Shown one piece after another: positions 11,076 through 22,984 of a stretch of 64,000 nucleotides of DNA. Each line of letters opens with the position of its first letter. The first letter of the stretch is position 1. The stretch covers positions 44,378,895 through 44,442,894 of the forward strand of contig OY855905.1 in the NCBI GenBank assembly GCA_963693305.1, written 5' to 3'. This DNA comes from Meandrina meandrites (lineage: Eukaryota; Cnidaria; Anthozoa; Scleractinia; Meandrinidae). The translations under genes and the position numbers were made by a program. The notes beneath the pieces were generated by a model. The model searched no databases. It worked only from the letters and a program-made list of their open reading frames with translations, and was not told the DNA's origin.

Positions 11076-13323
11076 CGATTGTTCCAGACATCTATTTACA
11101 GTCCGGGATCGTTATCAGATTTGATAACCTCGACCAACCTCGACCAAAACAAGCCATTAGCCAATTGCTGGACAGCTATATATAGGCAAGAGTTTTTGAA
11201 CTTAAATGACCCCGTGATGGGAAGGAAACAAAAAGTATGGTGATCAAACTGATGATTCTTTGCTTTTTGTTTGAAGACGATAAAGTATAAAAGCAATGAA
11301 GTTCATTGCTATGAAATCGATTGTTTTTCGATAAGAAGTTGACGGGAGTGACTGGCATCTCATAGTTTTCCACTCCTCTCTTTCTCTTGGTCCTCCCCTG
11401 GCTGGTGGTCCTCCTCTTCAGGAGTGGAGTCATATTCCGATTGTAGATCACACGAGACTGTTTGCATTTTTAAAAGACTGCGCACTCTGTAGGAATCCGT
11501 TCGCCTGGTACTGGTAACTCTTTTCGGTACATATGTAATGGCAAAGTTTCTGCTGCATGTTTTGTGTTGGTCTGTCTGATTCATTGTCAGCTGCCGCGCA
11601 GTCTTTCGATATTCCTGGGCCAAATCCCTCATAATACGTTAGTCACTCTTCGGCATCGTTTTCACAGGTAACTGTTTCATTTTGGCAATGGTCGGTTACG
11701 TTACATAACAATGACAGAAGACCTATTTTGAACCATCTTGACAGGCAATTTACATGTATTCGTGCAGGGTTATTTGATGTTCACGACATTATATTGGTAG
11801 AAATCTCGATTCACGGACAACAACTTTAGATGATCACGCGTCACAGTGAATATATAATTCACAAATCACGGCCGTATTCCATGAGTTTTCCCGATTCACG
11901 CTCTATTTTTCGGTCAATTCACGGATCAAGCGAAACCTCTTCCAGACCCTGGGTAAACTCACCGCGGGAATACGTTACCGGGGTGTTTGCTTTACCAAGG
12001 TCATTAATCTTTCATACTGTTTTCGGCGCGAAATGCGAAAATGGATAATTCGAGGGTGCTTGCTAGCATCATCTCGCTTTTATTATTTATACTGTTTCGA
12101 CAGTCCTCTACTGCTTTGTTATGTCAGTATTTCAGTCACCGAAGAATTAAAAGGCGAAGACTTCGTTTTTATAAATCTCCTTGTTGGATGTTTCTAGGCC
12201 TAGAGATTAAATCGAAATACATATAAGAAAATGCACTATAGATCTTCCTTGACTTTTTTTGTATTTAAACGCCAAATTTCCAAAAAAAGTAGCTTATACT
12301 TACAAATCAGCAAGCCATCCAGCCATGATTCTAAGAAAGACCACGCTTTTGCCGGCCTTGAACACGCAAAGTAGACCTCCGGAAATCTAAACCATATTTA
12401 ATTTCAAATTTCTCTGTTTATTTTATTTGCTTATCTTTGAGGTTTGCCTCGCAATCGGTCATTTTATCTTGGGGTACTTCTTTTTGATGTATCCATGGAA
12501 ATACACCGCGATAAATTTACCTTGGGAAATGTTGGTCACACACGATTTGTCAGTTTTCCGAGGTAAAGAGCCCATTTACCACGGTAAAAGGACGATGTGT
12601 GACCGCAACTGTAGAAGTTTGACACACTACACTTGACACTAAGCTATTCCGTACTTGAAAACCTGCACTGCTACACAGATCAAGTAATTTGTTGACTTTG
12701 TTCTAGTCAACTCTTGTTAATTACATTTTATGCAGTCACGAAAAACCTTTCGGTAACGATTCTCGCATCGCGACCGCAATCCTCAGCGCAATAATCAGGA
12801 AAAGAAGAGCTACAATCGAAGCGATCACGCGTTCAGGATCCATGGCGGATTTCTTGTCGCGCGAGGGGAAAAAGAAACTGATTTGAGAAACGTCCTGACT
12901 GTCACGCGAAAGGAAAAAGAAATATTTAAGGAGTGTCTATATTTATTCTCGTGTTTCGTTTACTAATAACGCAGCTGACTGATTTTATCTTAGTGTGCTG
13001 ATAAACATTTCTCGATTATCAAAATCTATAATCAGAGGGCTAGTTTCGTGGTCTGTATGTTTTTTTTTTTCACTTCTAAAATAAAAGTTGACTGAGAATC
13101 TAACATTTCGCAATGATTGGAAGTAAAATCATAAAACGCATGGGTCTATTTGGAAAGGAAGGTTTTTTTTAAATAAAAGTTAATAAAATAGTTAGGTGCC
13201 ATGTTCACGGCAAAGCCACTGCCCGGCTACTTTTCACATGCGAACAGAAATCAAGTTATCGCCGCGTAGAACACAAAGCAAACTACTCCCCGGCAGTTAG
13301 AAAGGACTAATACAAAGTATAAA

Positions 13324-14886
13324 CAGAGGAGGTTGGACAGCACCCCGCGAAGAATTATGGGTAGAGCGTCATTTCGGCTTCATTTGAACACAGACGCGAA
13401 AGAGTGAACATCACGCTGTCGTACAAAATGGATGCTTTCGACCAACAAGAGTCACAAGCTGATCTCTTTGAAGTATTTATACACTGCTGCGAAGTTTCAA
13501 ATTTATTTATCTTTACTGTACCGAGTTTGCCTTTTCTTAGGCTCAATGGCTTTTCGCTTATTTCAGTTTTGTTGATTTTCGGTCGGAAAGGCGAATGTGT
13601 ATTTTGCCGTTTAGCGAGGCACTTCTCCACAGACTGGACGGGTATAAGTCGCCGTTGTTCTGTTTGAGTGTCGGGATGGTTCTTGTTGTTTCCGTTTTCG
13701 AACTGTCACAATAAGCGTCGAAAATAAAACGAATATTCAAATCAACCACCGACACGTTTTCTCATTGTAACACTCGTTTATTCAACGTACGTACACAATC
13801 AAGATATTAGATTACAGCAAACGAAACTGTCACAGCGCTTTGCTTGTCACGCACTGTTCTTGCGCTCTGAAACAGTTGTATTTTCCCGCAGAATTTTCCC
13901 AAAAGTCCTGTCTTTTATGCGTGGGCCAGGCATTTCTACTCTCGTCTTCAGGTGCATGATACAGGGCAATAAACTCGATCAATGCACAGATTTCTGTCTC
14001 AGTCCACTGGCTATCAGATTGGTTATTTTTCTGTTACAAATCAAATCAGATACTTGTGTTTAGAAAATATTTTACCAAACACACTTGAGAAGAGAACAAA
14101 AAGCACTGTGTGAAACGCATTAATACACACCGATGGCTTGAATTCCGACTGGAACAAAGTTTTTCTTGACCTTGATGGCTGATTACATGTTTTCTTTGGT
14201 GGCCTTTTGCCAGGAGTATCACCGCTCGGCGGAGCATTTGCCCGCTTTCCCGGATTGCTCATAACAAAACCTACGTAAAATAAATCAAACGATAGATCAG
14301 GATAAAAGAAAACTACAACACGATATGAAAGGGAATAAGACAAAACAGCGAGACGTGTTATTTTGGTTCACGAAAAATCCCGCGAAACACGACACTTCGA
14401 TCGCGCCATTTCCGGAGTTTGTTCGATGCTAGTAAAAATCATAAGTTTCAATGTTAAATATCTCGAAAACGATTGCGGGGGCGACAGGGGGCGACCAGTG
14501 TGACTCAAAACCTAATAATCAAACTACAAGGAAATGCAGAAAACAGAAGCTAGAAGCAAAGGTAAAAGCCATAAAAGCTATTTAAAAACATCACACCTCG
14601 GACATCTGAAACCAACAAGCACTGATCGACGGTTCGTCAAAACATTAATAAAATATGGTTTGAAAACCACCTTACCTTTAAAATGACGACTTCTCAAGAA
14701 ATAATATCTTCAAGGAAAACCTTTCCTGTTGCTTTCGAATCGATTCGTTACAAAAATCGTAAGGAAAAACTCGAAATTCTGCCAGTATCTTCACGCTTGG
14801 GAAATTTTCAATGCTCGCCATTAGCATATTGAGGGCAGAATCTGATTGGACGAAAATGTCACGTGAATGGTGTCCAACCTCCTCTG
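13324..14886. mobile_element. hAT-like DNA transposon, 1.56 kb
   Basis: A 16-bp TIR, CAGAGGAGGTTGGACA (13,324-13,339), is mirrored at 14,871-14,886, and the 7-bp sequence GTATAAA directly flanks both ends (13,317-13,323 and 14,887-14,893), a clear target-site duplication. A CAGAGG-type terminus resembles hAT elements, although those usually duplicate 8 bp. No transposase was recognised. It carries a small Myb-like gene and is absent from the corresponding position in copy B. Confidence 0.65.
13856..14262 (-). CDS. Small Myb/SANT-like protein inside the hAT-like element
   Basis: The first exon starts with ATG at 14,262 (MSNPGKRANAPPSGD, basic and Pro-rich) and reaches a GTGTGT donor near 14,130. 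The second begins at 14,030 after an AACAG acceptor and encodes WTETEICALIEFIALY followed by an FWENSA segment, resembling the helix pattern of Myb/SANT-like domains of transposon accessory proteins. The exon model is tentative and the 3' end is not defined. Confidence 0.35.
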
Positions 14887-15289
14887 GTATAAACGAAAGA
14901 CATAAATTATATTTGACGAGTTCTATTAGATTCGGTAGACAGAAATTTCTTTTAAGTAAACAACTGAAGGACTAACTGAGACCGTTTGACCGTTTGACCT
15001 TGTCGGATGCCACGCAACTTTAATACGCACTATCAAAACAATTTCAGGAAATTAAATGTCAATCAAATGAGTTTTCGATGAGGTATCAGAACACGCAAGA
15101 CTTGTACGACACGTACATTTCTTTCTGTAAAAAGAAAATTCACACAATCACAAACCACGCATTTTGTTCCTTTAGCGATAACTTATTAAATCGACGGTTT
15201 GCAAGAGTAGCAAATCCAAATCAGCCAATGAATGGCGGTCAACATTGTCCATTTCCATCGACAAGCGCCATATTTTATCGTCCAGCTAC

Positions 15290-15650
15290 GACTAGCGAGA
15301 AGCACGCCATCGCCTCGGTCTTCAGTTCCAAGTGATGTCGAAGTACTTGCTACGGCAAACACAAAAACGAAAAAACCTCGCGTTAAGTCTGCTGACTGGA
15401 CTGAGGAAGAAACGCACGAAGTTCTTGAAGCGTAGGCGCCAAAATTTAGTAAGCTGTGGGGAGTTTCACAAAGAGAAAAAATCAAACTCTGGAACGATAT
15501 CTATTCTTTGTATAAAGAAAGGTGTCCAGAAAGCCAGAGAATGCTACAGCAGGTGAAGTAACGGCAGCAGAATCTAGAGTACGATTTCAAACAGTTAAAG
15601 CAGCGGTCTCGCTCGACTGGAGAAGCTGGAATTCAGAAAATTATAGAAGG
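15290..15650 (+). pseudogene. Myb/SANT-like PIF/Harbinger accessory protein remnant, copy A
   Basis: Translates to a DWTEEETHEVLEA motif followed by LWNDIYSLYKERCPES, a Myb-like trihelix pattern found in PIF/Harbinger accessory proteins. In-frame stops interrupt it after VLEA and in the following helix. A parallel copy lies at 21,010-21,362. Confidence 0.5.
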
Positions 15651-16645
15651 CTTCCCCTATTTCGACATCTTTGTTGAGGTGCCGGTGGTGGGACATCGAT
15701 CCATCTAAAACGGCAATCAAATGAGTCACTACCTTTACCTCAGAGCCGAGTGTTAACGAGGCTTCGCAAATCAAAAGTGTAAATGTTTCTCTCCATGAAT
15801 CAGAACCGCCTGAGAAAAATAAAGGCGAGAAAGTACGACTCCAGACTGGCAGAGTTCTTTTATTGAAATGTTTGAAAAGAGTATGGAACAGGACAACGCA
15901 AGATTTGAACGAAAATGTTCCGTGACGCCCAGAGCAGGCAAATGGAACAAACAAACGCGCTGGCTTAAAAGACATTTTTAAAGATTTAGCATCAACATAA
16001 TTGTCTTTATCTAATCGTTTATTTTCTGTTATTGGATCGTTGTTATCCGTGCCATAGGTCGCACTTTTCAAAACAAATGTTGTGCAATACTCACGTAGCA
16101 ACACTGCACAGTCTTCTTTAGGGTCTCGTTTTTCTGTTCAACCCTTTTCAACGCACTGTTGGACAGCTACGAATTTGCTCGTTCGCTGCAAGTTCATAAA
16201 AAAACGCCATCTCTTCTGCGTGCATTGCGTGTCGTTTATTTACAGATAACGTCAACGCTTTATATCATCGTGCGAGTGCACCGAATTAGCTCGAATTTGT
16301 TGCGCTTGATAGACCGATCAGAAGAACCGCACAAGACTGTGAACTAACTACAGCAATAAACGTAAAAGAAAAGAAATCAATTTTAAGAACAGTAAAGCGT
16401 GCCTGTATTTCACATAATAAGCCCTTTACAATAAATACTCCTAACCTACAGTTTGATAAACCAGCGGGCTGCGACCTCTTTGTTAAAGAAACATTATCTG
16501 TTCTTTGATATGAAATTCCGGCGGCCTCACAAAGCAAATGTTGACATGGCGGGAAAAATATTGACATGGCGGGAAAATTCCGCGGCCTCACAAAGCAAAC
16601 GCGCATGGAATGCACCTTGGAATGCACCTTCTCCCCCTCGCATAT

Positions 16646-16682
16646 TCTCGTGTCGTCATGACAACGTCATGACGACACGAGA
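16646..16682. repeat. Perfect palindrome, copy A
   Basis: TCTCGTGTCGTCATGAC and its exact reverse complement, separated by 3 nt. An identical palindrome is at 22,371-22,407 in the same surroundings (GGCGGGAAAAATATTGACAT upstream), so it belongs to the repeated transposon end. Confidence 0.8.
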
Positions 16683-18485
16683 CAAAAATGGCGAACAGGC
16701 GGGAAAACAAAATGACAGAACACATAATTATTATTTATGATTTTTACCAAAAAAAAGTCCGTCCTCTCTATTTCCGACGCAAACTGAACGCAAGAGGAAT
16801 TGAGCGTTACTCGAAGCACTCGTCCCCCACTTCACCTCCTTGTGCCGACGTTTTGCGCTGTTTTCCATTTCTTTTGTTATTTATTGCCCGTTTTTAACGA
16901 TCAAAGAACAATATCAGAAAATAGAGTATTTCATACATGTTTTTTGTGACGAAAACGCTGAAAATAGAAATGCCGATATGTTTGTAACGAACGTTTTACA
17001 TACCGAGGCAAATAGCATTCCCAAGTAAATAACACCAAGGTAAACTCACCGCAGGAATACGTTACCGAGGTGTTTGCGGTCACACACTTAACACTTTACC
17101 AAGGTCAATTTTTCATACTGTTTTTGGCTCGAATTGCGAAAATGGGTAATTCGAGGGTGCTTGCTTAGCATCATCTCGCTTTTATTATTTATACTCTTTC
17201 GACAGTCTTCTACTGCTTTGTTATGTCAGTATCTCAGACAGCGAAGAAATAGAAGGCGAAGATTCCATTTATATAAATTTCTTTGTTGGATTTTTCTAAA
17301 CCTTGAGATGAAATCGAAATACATATAAGAAAACGCACTATAGATCTTCCTTGACTAGTGTTGTATTTAAACGCCAAATTTCCAAAAAAAAAAATAGCAT
17401 TTACTTACAAATCAGCAAGCCATCAAGCCATGATTCTAAGAAAGACCACGTTTTTACTGCCTTGAACACGCAAAGTTGACCTCAGGAAATCTAAACCTCA
17501 CGCCATCATATTTAATTTCAAATTTCTCTGTTTATTTTATTTGCTTATCTTTGATGTTTGCCTCGCGATTGGTCATTTTATCTTGGGATACTTGGAAAAC
17601 CTACCTATTTGCATCGGTAACTTTCATGGGCGATTCTTTTGTTCTTTTTCACACCGCCATAAATTTACCTTTGGGAACATTTTGCTGAGATAATTTTTAG
17701 TCTCTTTTTTCATAAGCGGGAAATAAAAATGGCGAATAGGCCATGAAAATGACAAAACACCCGGGAAAACAAAATTACAAAGCACGCGGATAAACAAAAT
17801 GACAGAGCACATATTATTTATCATCATATACTTTATTTAAACACGGTAAAAACATCAGTTACAAGTTAAGAATGATTACATCACATTAAAAAAAAATAAA
17901 TAAATAAAACTGATTTACATGTTTGCCGTGTGGGAGCACGAGGGAGACATCAGGCAATTGATAAGTCTTTTAAAGTGGCTAAAGGATCTAGCAGCTCTGG
18001 CATCGTGGGGAAGGCTATTCCACAACTGTGCCCCACTGTAACAGAAACTTCGTTTTAAAAAATCAGTACGGGGCTTAGGTAGAGCTAACTTATTTGCTTT
18101 ATGATATTTACCAAAAAAACGCCCTCTCTATTTGTGAGTTTCCCGAGGTAAAGAGCCCTTTTACCATGTTAAAAGGACGATGTGTAACGGCAACTATATA
18201 AATTTGACACACTACACTATAACCTATTCCGTACTTGAAGCCCTACACCGCTACACAGATCAAGCAATTTGTTCCAGTCAAAGTTTGTTAATTACATTTT
18301 ATGCAGTTACGAAAAAACTTTCCGTAAAGATTCTCGCATCGCGACTGCATAAAAACACAAAATCCCGCTCCGGCTCTTTCTTGAAATTCCCGCTTACCGC
18401 TCCTGTTTTCAGCTCCCATCCCGGCCGAATATCACCACATCTTCTAATCTGGGTTACTTAGGGTGAGGTCTGTCTTTGACCTTGA

Positions 18486-20875
18486 TAAAGGGCAACTCTT
18501 GGAAAATTTACCCCGATTATTTTTATTTTTTTCTATAAGTTGTTTATAGCAACAGGAATCTTTAGAAGGTAAAATTTTAAAGATATCGGCCAAAATGAAT
18601 TTAAAATGAATTTACTACGAATTTTCTTTTACGCCAATTTGGCGGCCATTTTGAAAACGTTCGGATTTTGGTACGTCACGTGATGCTACGTCACAGGTGT
18701 GGAAGGCAGATTTGCTTTTGCTTCTGATAAGAGGAAAACACGCCAAGCTTCTCTTCATAAATGAGAATGACATGGAGAGAAAGACCCTATGCTGTTCAAT
18801 GATGTCCAAGATAAAAAAAGGTAGTGCTTCAGTGCTTAAATATGAAAGGAAATAAACTTTAAAAGAGTAAATCATGTGTTTGTGAAACGAAACAAATCCG
18901 TCAGATTGATCGGCCGTCTTCTAAGGGTCAGCAAATGTACATAGCTTTATAATACGATGCATCCTCTCTTGCACCATATCGTGATTAAGATGCCTTTTGT
19001 CTGGAGTAGATAGTAAATTGAAAAGGGTCTGCGAGTGCTGACTCCCATAATTTGTCAGAAATCTCTTCATTTATGAGCAGGAATACTGAGCCTCTATATG
19101 TCCGATATGTAAGCGAAATCCACGCGTTCGGAAACAGACCGATATATTTTGATTCTGTTGTTGAGAAATTTGTAGCCACCCTCAGATTTCTCCTGCTGTT
19201 AATTGGCAAAATAGAAAGCAATTCCCACCAGCAAATGTAGTGTTTCTTTGAAGTATATGCCTTCGAAAGGCGCGCGTGATTTGCGTGCAGGTCAGTACTG
19301 CGCAATAAGAAGCCACTACCCCGCGCGCTAGCAGAGGCGCTCTCGCGGGATATAAAATTATACGAAGAAATGGGGGAATCAAATATAAAACAATATCCGG
19401 ATAACTAAGAGAAGAAGTGTTGCGTGAAGTACTTATTCTGTGATTCCTTTTGAGAAACAATTGTTGTAAATTAGGCAATCTGGGGTGTAGCATAAAACCC
19501 GGGTATGAAAGCGTGTCACGCTCTTTCCCTTCACCCTCCTTAGCCTGACCACGAAACAGTTTCGTGTGCAGATTCGAGCAGATGTCAGTTGATGAGATAA
19601 CTAAAGGAAAACATGCTAAAAGTTGTAAGAAGAGCGCAACGACCATTTCAAATGCAAACGATGAATTAAAACGCAAGCAAACGCGAAAGTAATAAGGAGC
19701 CAAACACAGCACAATTTTCGATTTTCGTGGGGGTGCTTTTCGCAAAAAGATAATAAATTGCAAAATAAAAACATGACAACTTAATTATACCGATAAATAT
19801 AAAATCACGCACTGCAGGGTCGTGTAATAGTCCCGGTGGCAGTAATCAGTTTACAAAATCATTCTACAGTTTTACGCATACAAGCACGAACAACTTTGAA
19901 CAAAGTTTCCTCGAGGCAAGTTGTTTCAACTACAGAAAGCGCAAACTCCCTTCTCCCAACAAAAGAAGTGAAGAGACCCAGCACGAGTTTTGTCCACATT
20001 TAACTGCAAGCCTGAGTATGTCCTAGATAAAATCTGCCGCAGAATTTCGAGCATTGTAGTCTAGTTTCGGTAGCTGGCATTTCGCCGGCAGAATTCTTCG
20101 TTTTCGAGCAGAATTTAGAAAAATCGGTAACACAAAGGAGACAAAGAATTTAACTTGCGTTTCTGTATTTGCAAGCTTTCAAACGCACAAGATAGATAGT
20201 GTACATTAGGCTGAAGCTCAAAAGGTCAAAACCTATTGTGATAAACATGAGCAAAAATATTTGAAGACCGAATATAAACAACAAAATGCAGCAAACAGTT
20301 TGGTTGTATAAAAGCATGTTTAATTAAGCTTCTCGCGTACATGCAAATAATAACAAGGCTTTTCAGGTTTGACTTAGCTCACAAACAACTGGCCGAGGTA
20401 ATAGAGAAAGAAACTGTACATTTAGGACTTCAATTCACTCACCATTCGTCGCCGTCGGCGGTGAGGAGGTTCGATATTTTACTCCCTTTCTCTGTCTCGC
20501 TGTTTTTCCCTGGAGGCTCAAAACGCCAGGGTTGAAATACCATAGAAGGTTCTTAATCATCCCCTGACATATCCCCTCCTATAGCTCTCTAAAAATCAGT
20601 GGAGTCGCTGGCAGAAGTTGAGCTCTCACTGCAAGAATTTGAGTCAGCCATGTTCGTGACTTGTTGCGGTTCCACACTTGTGACGTATCACATCTCGTGA
20701 TCATAATCGAAGCATCCATGGCGAAATGTCACAAAAGCGGTAAAATACGAAGTTTTACGTTAAAATTAACCGGTAAAAAAGCTTCTGAATTCAAATTTTT
20801 TGCTTCCTGTGTAATTTTGGAAACATTCGGAAGCTTTTACTGAAATATAGTTTTCTTGCCAAGAGTTGCCCTTTA
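18486..20875. mobile_element. Unclassified DNA element with 17-bp TIRs
   Basis: TAAAGGGCAACTCTTGG at 18,486-18,502 is mirrored at 20,859-20,875. The interior holds no recognisable transposase. It fills a position that is uninterrupted in copy A, which supports insertion. A target duplication was not recognised. Confidence 0.5.
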
Positions 20876-21009
20876 AACTTTTGAGATGTTTGTAAGATAA
20901 GTCAAGCTTAAGGCTTTTTTTAGCCCCCTAACGCAGCCGACTTAAAATGATTTTATCTCGGCGTACTGATAAACATTTCTCGATGATCACCAATTCTACT
21001 GGCAAGAAG

Positions 21010-21362
21010 CATGCCATCGCCTCAGTCTTCAGTTGCAAGTGATGTCAAAGTACTTGCTACCAGGCTGGCTACGGCAAACACAAAACGAAAAAACCTGGCG
21101 TTAAGTCTGCTGACAGGACTGAGAAAGAAACGCACGAACTTCTTGAAGCGTGGGCCCCCAAATTCAGTAAGCTGTGGGGAGTTTCACAAAGAGTAAAATA
21201 AAAATCTGGAACGATATCTATTCTTCGTACAAAGAAAGGTGTCCAGAAAGCCAGAGAATGCTACAGCAGGTGAAGAAACGGCAGCAGAGTCTAGAGTACG
21301 AGTTCAAGCAGTTCAAAGCAGCGATCTCGCTCGACTGGAGAAGATGGAATTCAGAAAATTAA
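21010..21362 (+). pseudogene. Myb/SANT-like PIF/Harbinger accessory protein remnant, copy B
   Basis: Close relative of 15,290-15,650, again with IWNDIYSSYKERCPESQRML and a C-terminal Gln/Lys-rich helix, but broken by frameshifts. Confidence 0.5.
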
Positions 21363-21639
21363 AGAAGGTTTCCCCTATTTCAACATCCTGAGTAAAGAAA
21401 GGCGAGAAAGTACGACTCCAGACTGGCATGCAGAGTTCTTTTATTGAAATGTGTGAAAAGAGTATTAGCTTATATGGAACAGGACAACGCAAGATTTGAA
21501 CGATCAGCTGAAATGTTCCGTGACGCCCAGAGCAGGCAAATGGCACAAACAAACGCCATAGTTGACATTTTTAAAGATTTAGCATCAAAATAATTGTCTT
21601 TATCTAATCGTTTATCTTCTGTTATTGAAACGATATATA

Positions 21640-21960
21640 CAATTGTTGTGCAAAACTCGCGTAGTAATCATAGTCTTTTTTAGGATGCTCGTTTTTTGTC
21701 CAACCTTTTTCAACGCAATTCTCCAACGAACTTTCAACATGCCAAATGCTCGTTCCACTACGCACCGAACTTTACGTTTTAAACTTTCTCTGCTCCTGAG
21801 TCAGGCGTCCTCTGTCCGGGTAGGGTTTCACTAGCCAGTTCGTTAGTGGATAGGCACTGTCGCCAGCTAAAAGGGGCCTTATTTCTGTTCCACTTATATT
21901 GCCTGTTGGACCACTAAGAATTTGCGTTCGCTGCGAGTTCATAAATCAAACACTCTCCCC
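21640..21960 (-). pseudogene. PIF/Harbinger DDE transposase remnant
   Basis: Reading the minus strand gives GDSAYPLTNWLVKPY followed in another frame by CVVERAFGMLKVRW. GDSAYPL carries the middle catalytic Asp and VERAFG the catalytic Glu of the PIF/Harbinger (DDE_Tnp_4) nuclease. Frameshifts and stops separate the motifs, so it is not functional. It points toward the Myb-like gene, the usual convergent arrangement. Confidence 0.6.
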
Positions 21961-22370
21961 CAATTGTCTCAACCATTCCATTTAAGAAATGTACAAAAAT
22001 TTCATCTAATAAAACTGCTCAAATTTAATACATCTCTTTCACTGCTTTACATTCTACGCCGTGATTTTCCCTAAATTAAACTTCAATTCTGTTCAACTAA
22101 AAAGCCATTTGTAATAAACACTCCCAACCGACAAACGATTTCAATCAACCATCAGAAAAGCAAAAAACGTTCAATGCAGCAATATTTTTGAACTCGTACT
22201 TATAAACAAAAATTATTTGTTCTTTCACGACACGCACAAAATCCGGCGGCCTCACAAAGCAAATCTTGACATGGCGGGAAAAATATTGACATGGCGGGAA
22301 AATTCCGCGGCCTCACAAAGCAAACGCGCATGGAATGCACCTTGGAATGCACCTTCTCCCCCTCGCATAT

Positions 22371-22407
22371 TCTCGTGTCGTCATGACAACGTCATGACGA
22401 CACGAGA
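22371..22407. repeat. Perfect palindrome, copy B
   Basis: Identical to 16,646-16,682. Confidence 0.8.
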
Positions 22408-22569
22408 CAAAAAGGATATTACATTAATTTCTTTTCCTATGAAAAGTACACCGATATACATATTACAAAAAGTCGAGGGGCACGAGCCCACGGGCAAACG
22501 GGCCCACGAGCCCACAGGTTTCGCTTACTATACAGTTCTTGAACCGTGCACTTAGTTTAATCATGATAT

Positions 22570-22850
22570 TCACACTGTCTTTATTTTTACAGTGGAAGAG
22601 GGTCTCTCACCAGTCAATCCAGCAGAAAAGTTGAGCTTTGCACGTAGCATACGCATAAAAATGTCACAGTTAACCGGCTCGTAATTTTGTTTTACCAATG
22701 CCTTTTTATAACAATTTCTTACAAAGTCTTGCACATTTTTCGCTTCAAGCTCTAACAAAGTAGGAGGATCGAAACCGAAAGTGCCTTTATTTTTAATACC
22801 GCGAAAAAGGTCTCTCACTTGGTAATTTTTGGGTGCATTTTGCGGCGGGC
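22570..22850 (-). pseudogene. Exon-like fragment of a repeated, unrecognised gene
   Basis: An open minus-strand frame (MRDLFRGIKNKGTFGFDPPT to NFSAGLTG) ends at a GTGAGA donor-like site. Part of it, around TACGAGCCGGT, recurs at about 27,415-27,485, so the segment belongs to a mobile or duplicated gene. Family not recognised. Confidence 0.35.
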
Positions 22851-22984
22851 AAACGCACTGCGCACGCAGTTCCCGCCAAAATCACCGTTTTTAAACGTCT
22901 TAATTTTCTGAAGATATAGAAAAGATGTGTCTTCAAGGTACGCCGCATAATTGTTAACTTTACTTAATGATCTACTGATTTCGC

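Larger units (their letters stand above)
11951..16690. mobile_element. Degraded PIF/Harbinger-related copy A with nested insertion
   Basis: Blocks at about 11,951-12,250, 12,550-12,765, 15,290-15,650 and 16,519-16,683 recur in the same order in copy B (17,035-22,410). The block at 15,290-15,650 encodes a Myb/SANT-like protein on the plus strand. Minus-strand traces near 16,060-16,145 match the end of the transposase remnant in copy B, but about 200 bp of its catalytic part is deleted. A hAT-like element at 13,324-14,886 interrupts the copy. External ends and target duplication were not resolved. Confidence 0.5.
17035..22410. mobile_element. Degraded PIF/Harbinger-related copy B
   Basis: Contains the same ordered blocks as copy A plus a longer transposase remnant (21,640-21,960, minus) convergent with a Myb-like frame (21,010-21,362, plus), the usual two-gene content of PIF/Harbinger elements. 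An independent 2.4-kb element (18,486-20,875) is inserted. The repeated blocks (for example 17,100-17,345 against 12,005-12,240) are clearly diverged by eye, so the copies are old. Whether they arose by tandem duplication or separate insertion is open. Confidence 0.5.

Noticed and set aside
11360..11632. 90-aa minus-strand open frame
   Set aside because: No motif, no clear splice borders and no homologous copy, so chance is possible.
19182..19763. 193-aa minus-strand open frame with a signal-like hydrophobic stretch
   Set aside because: It lies inside the 17-bp-TIR element, has no convincing splice sites and resembles no known family. It is probably non-coding transposon interior.
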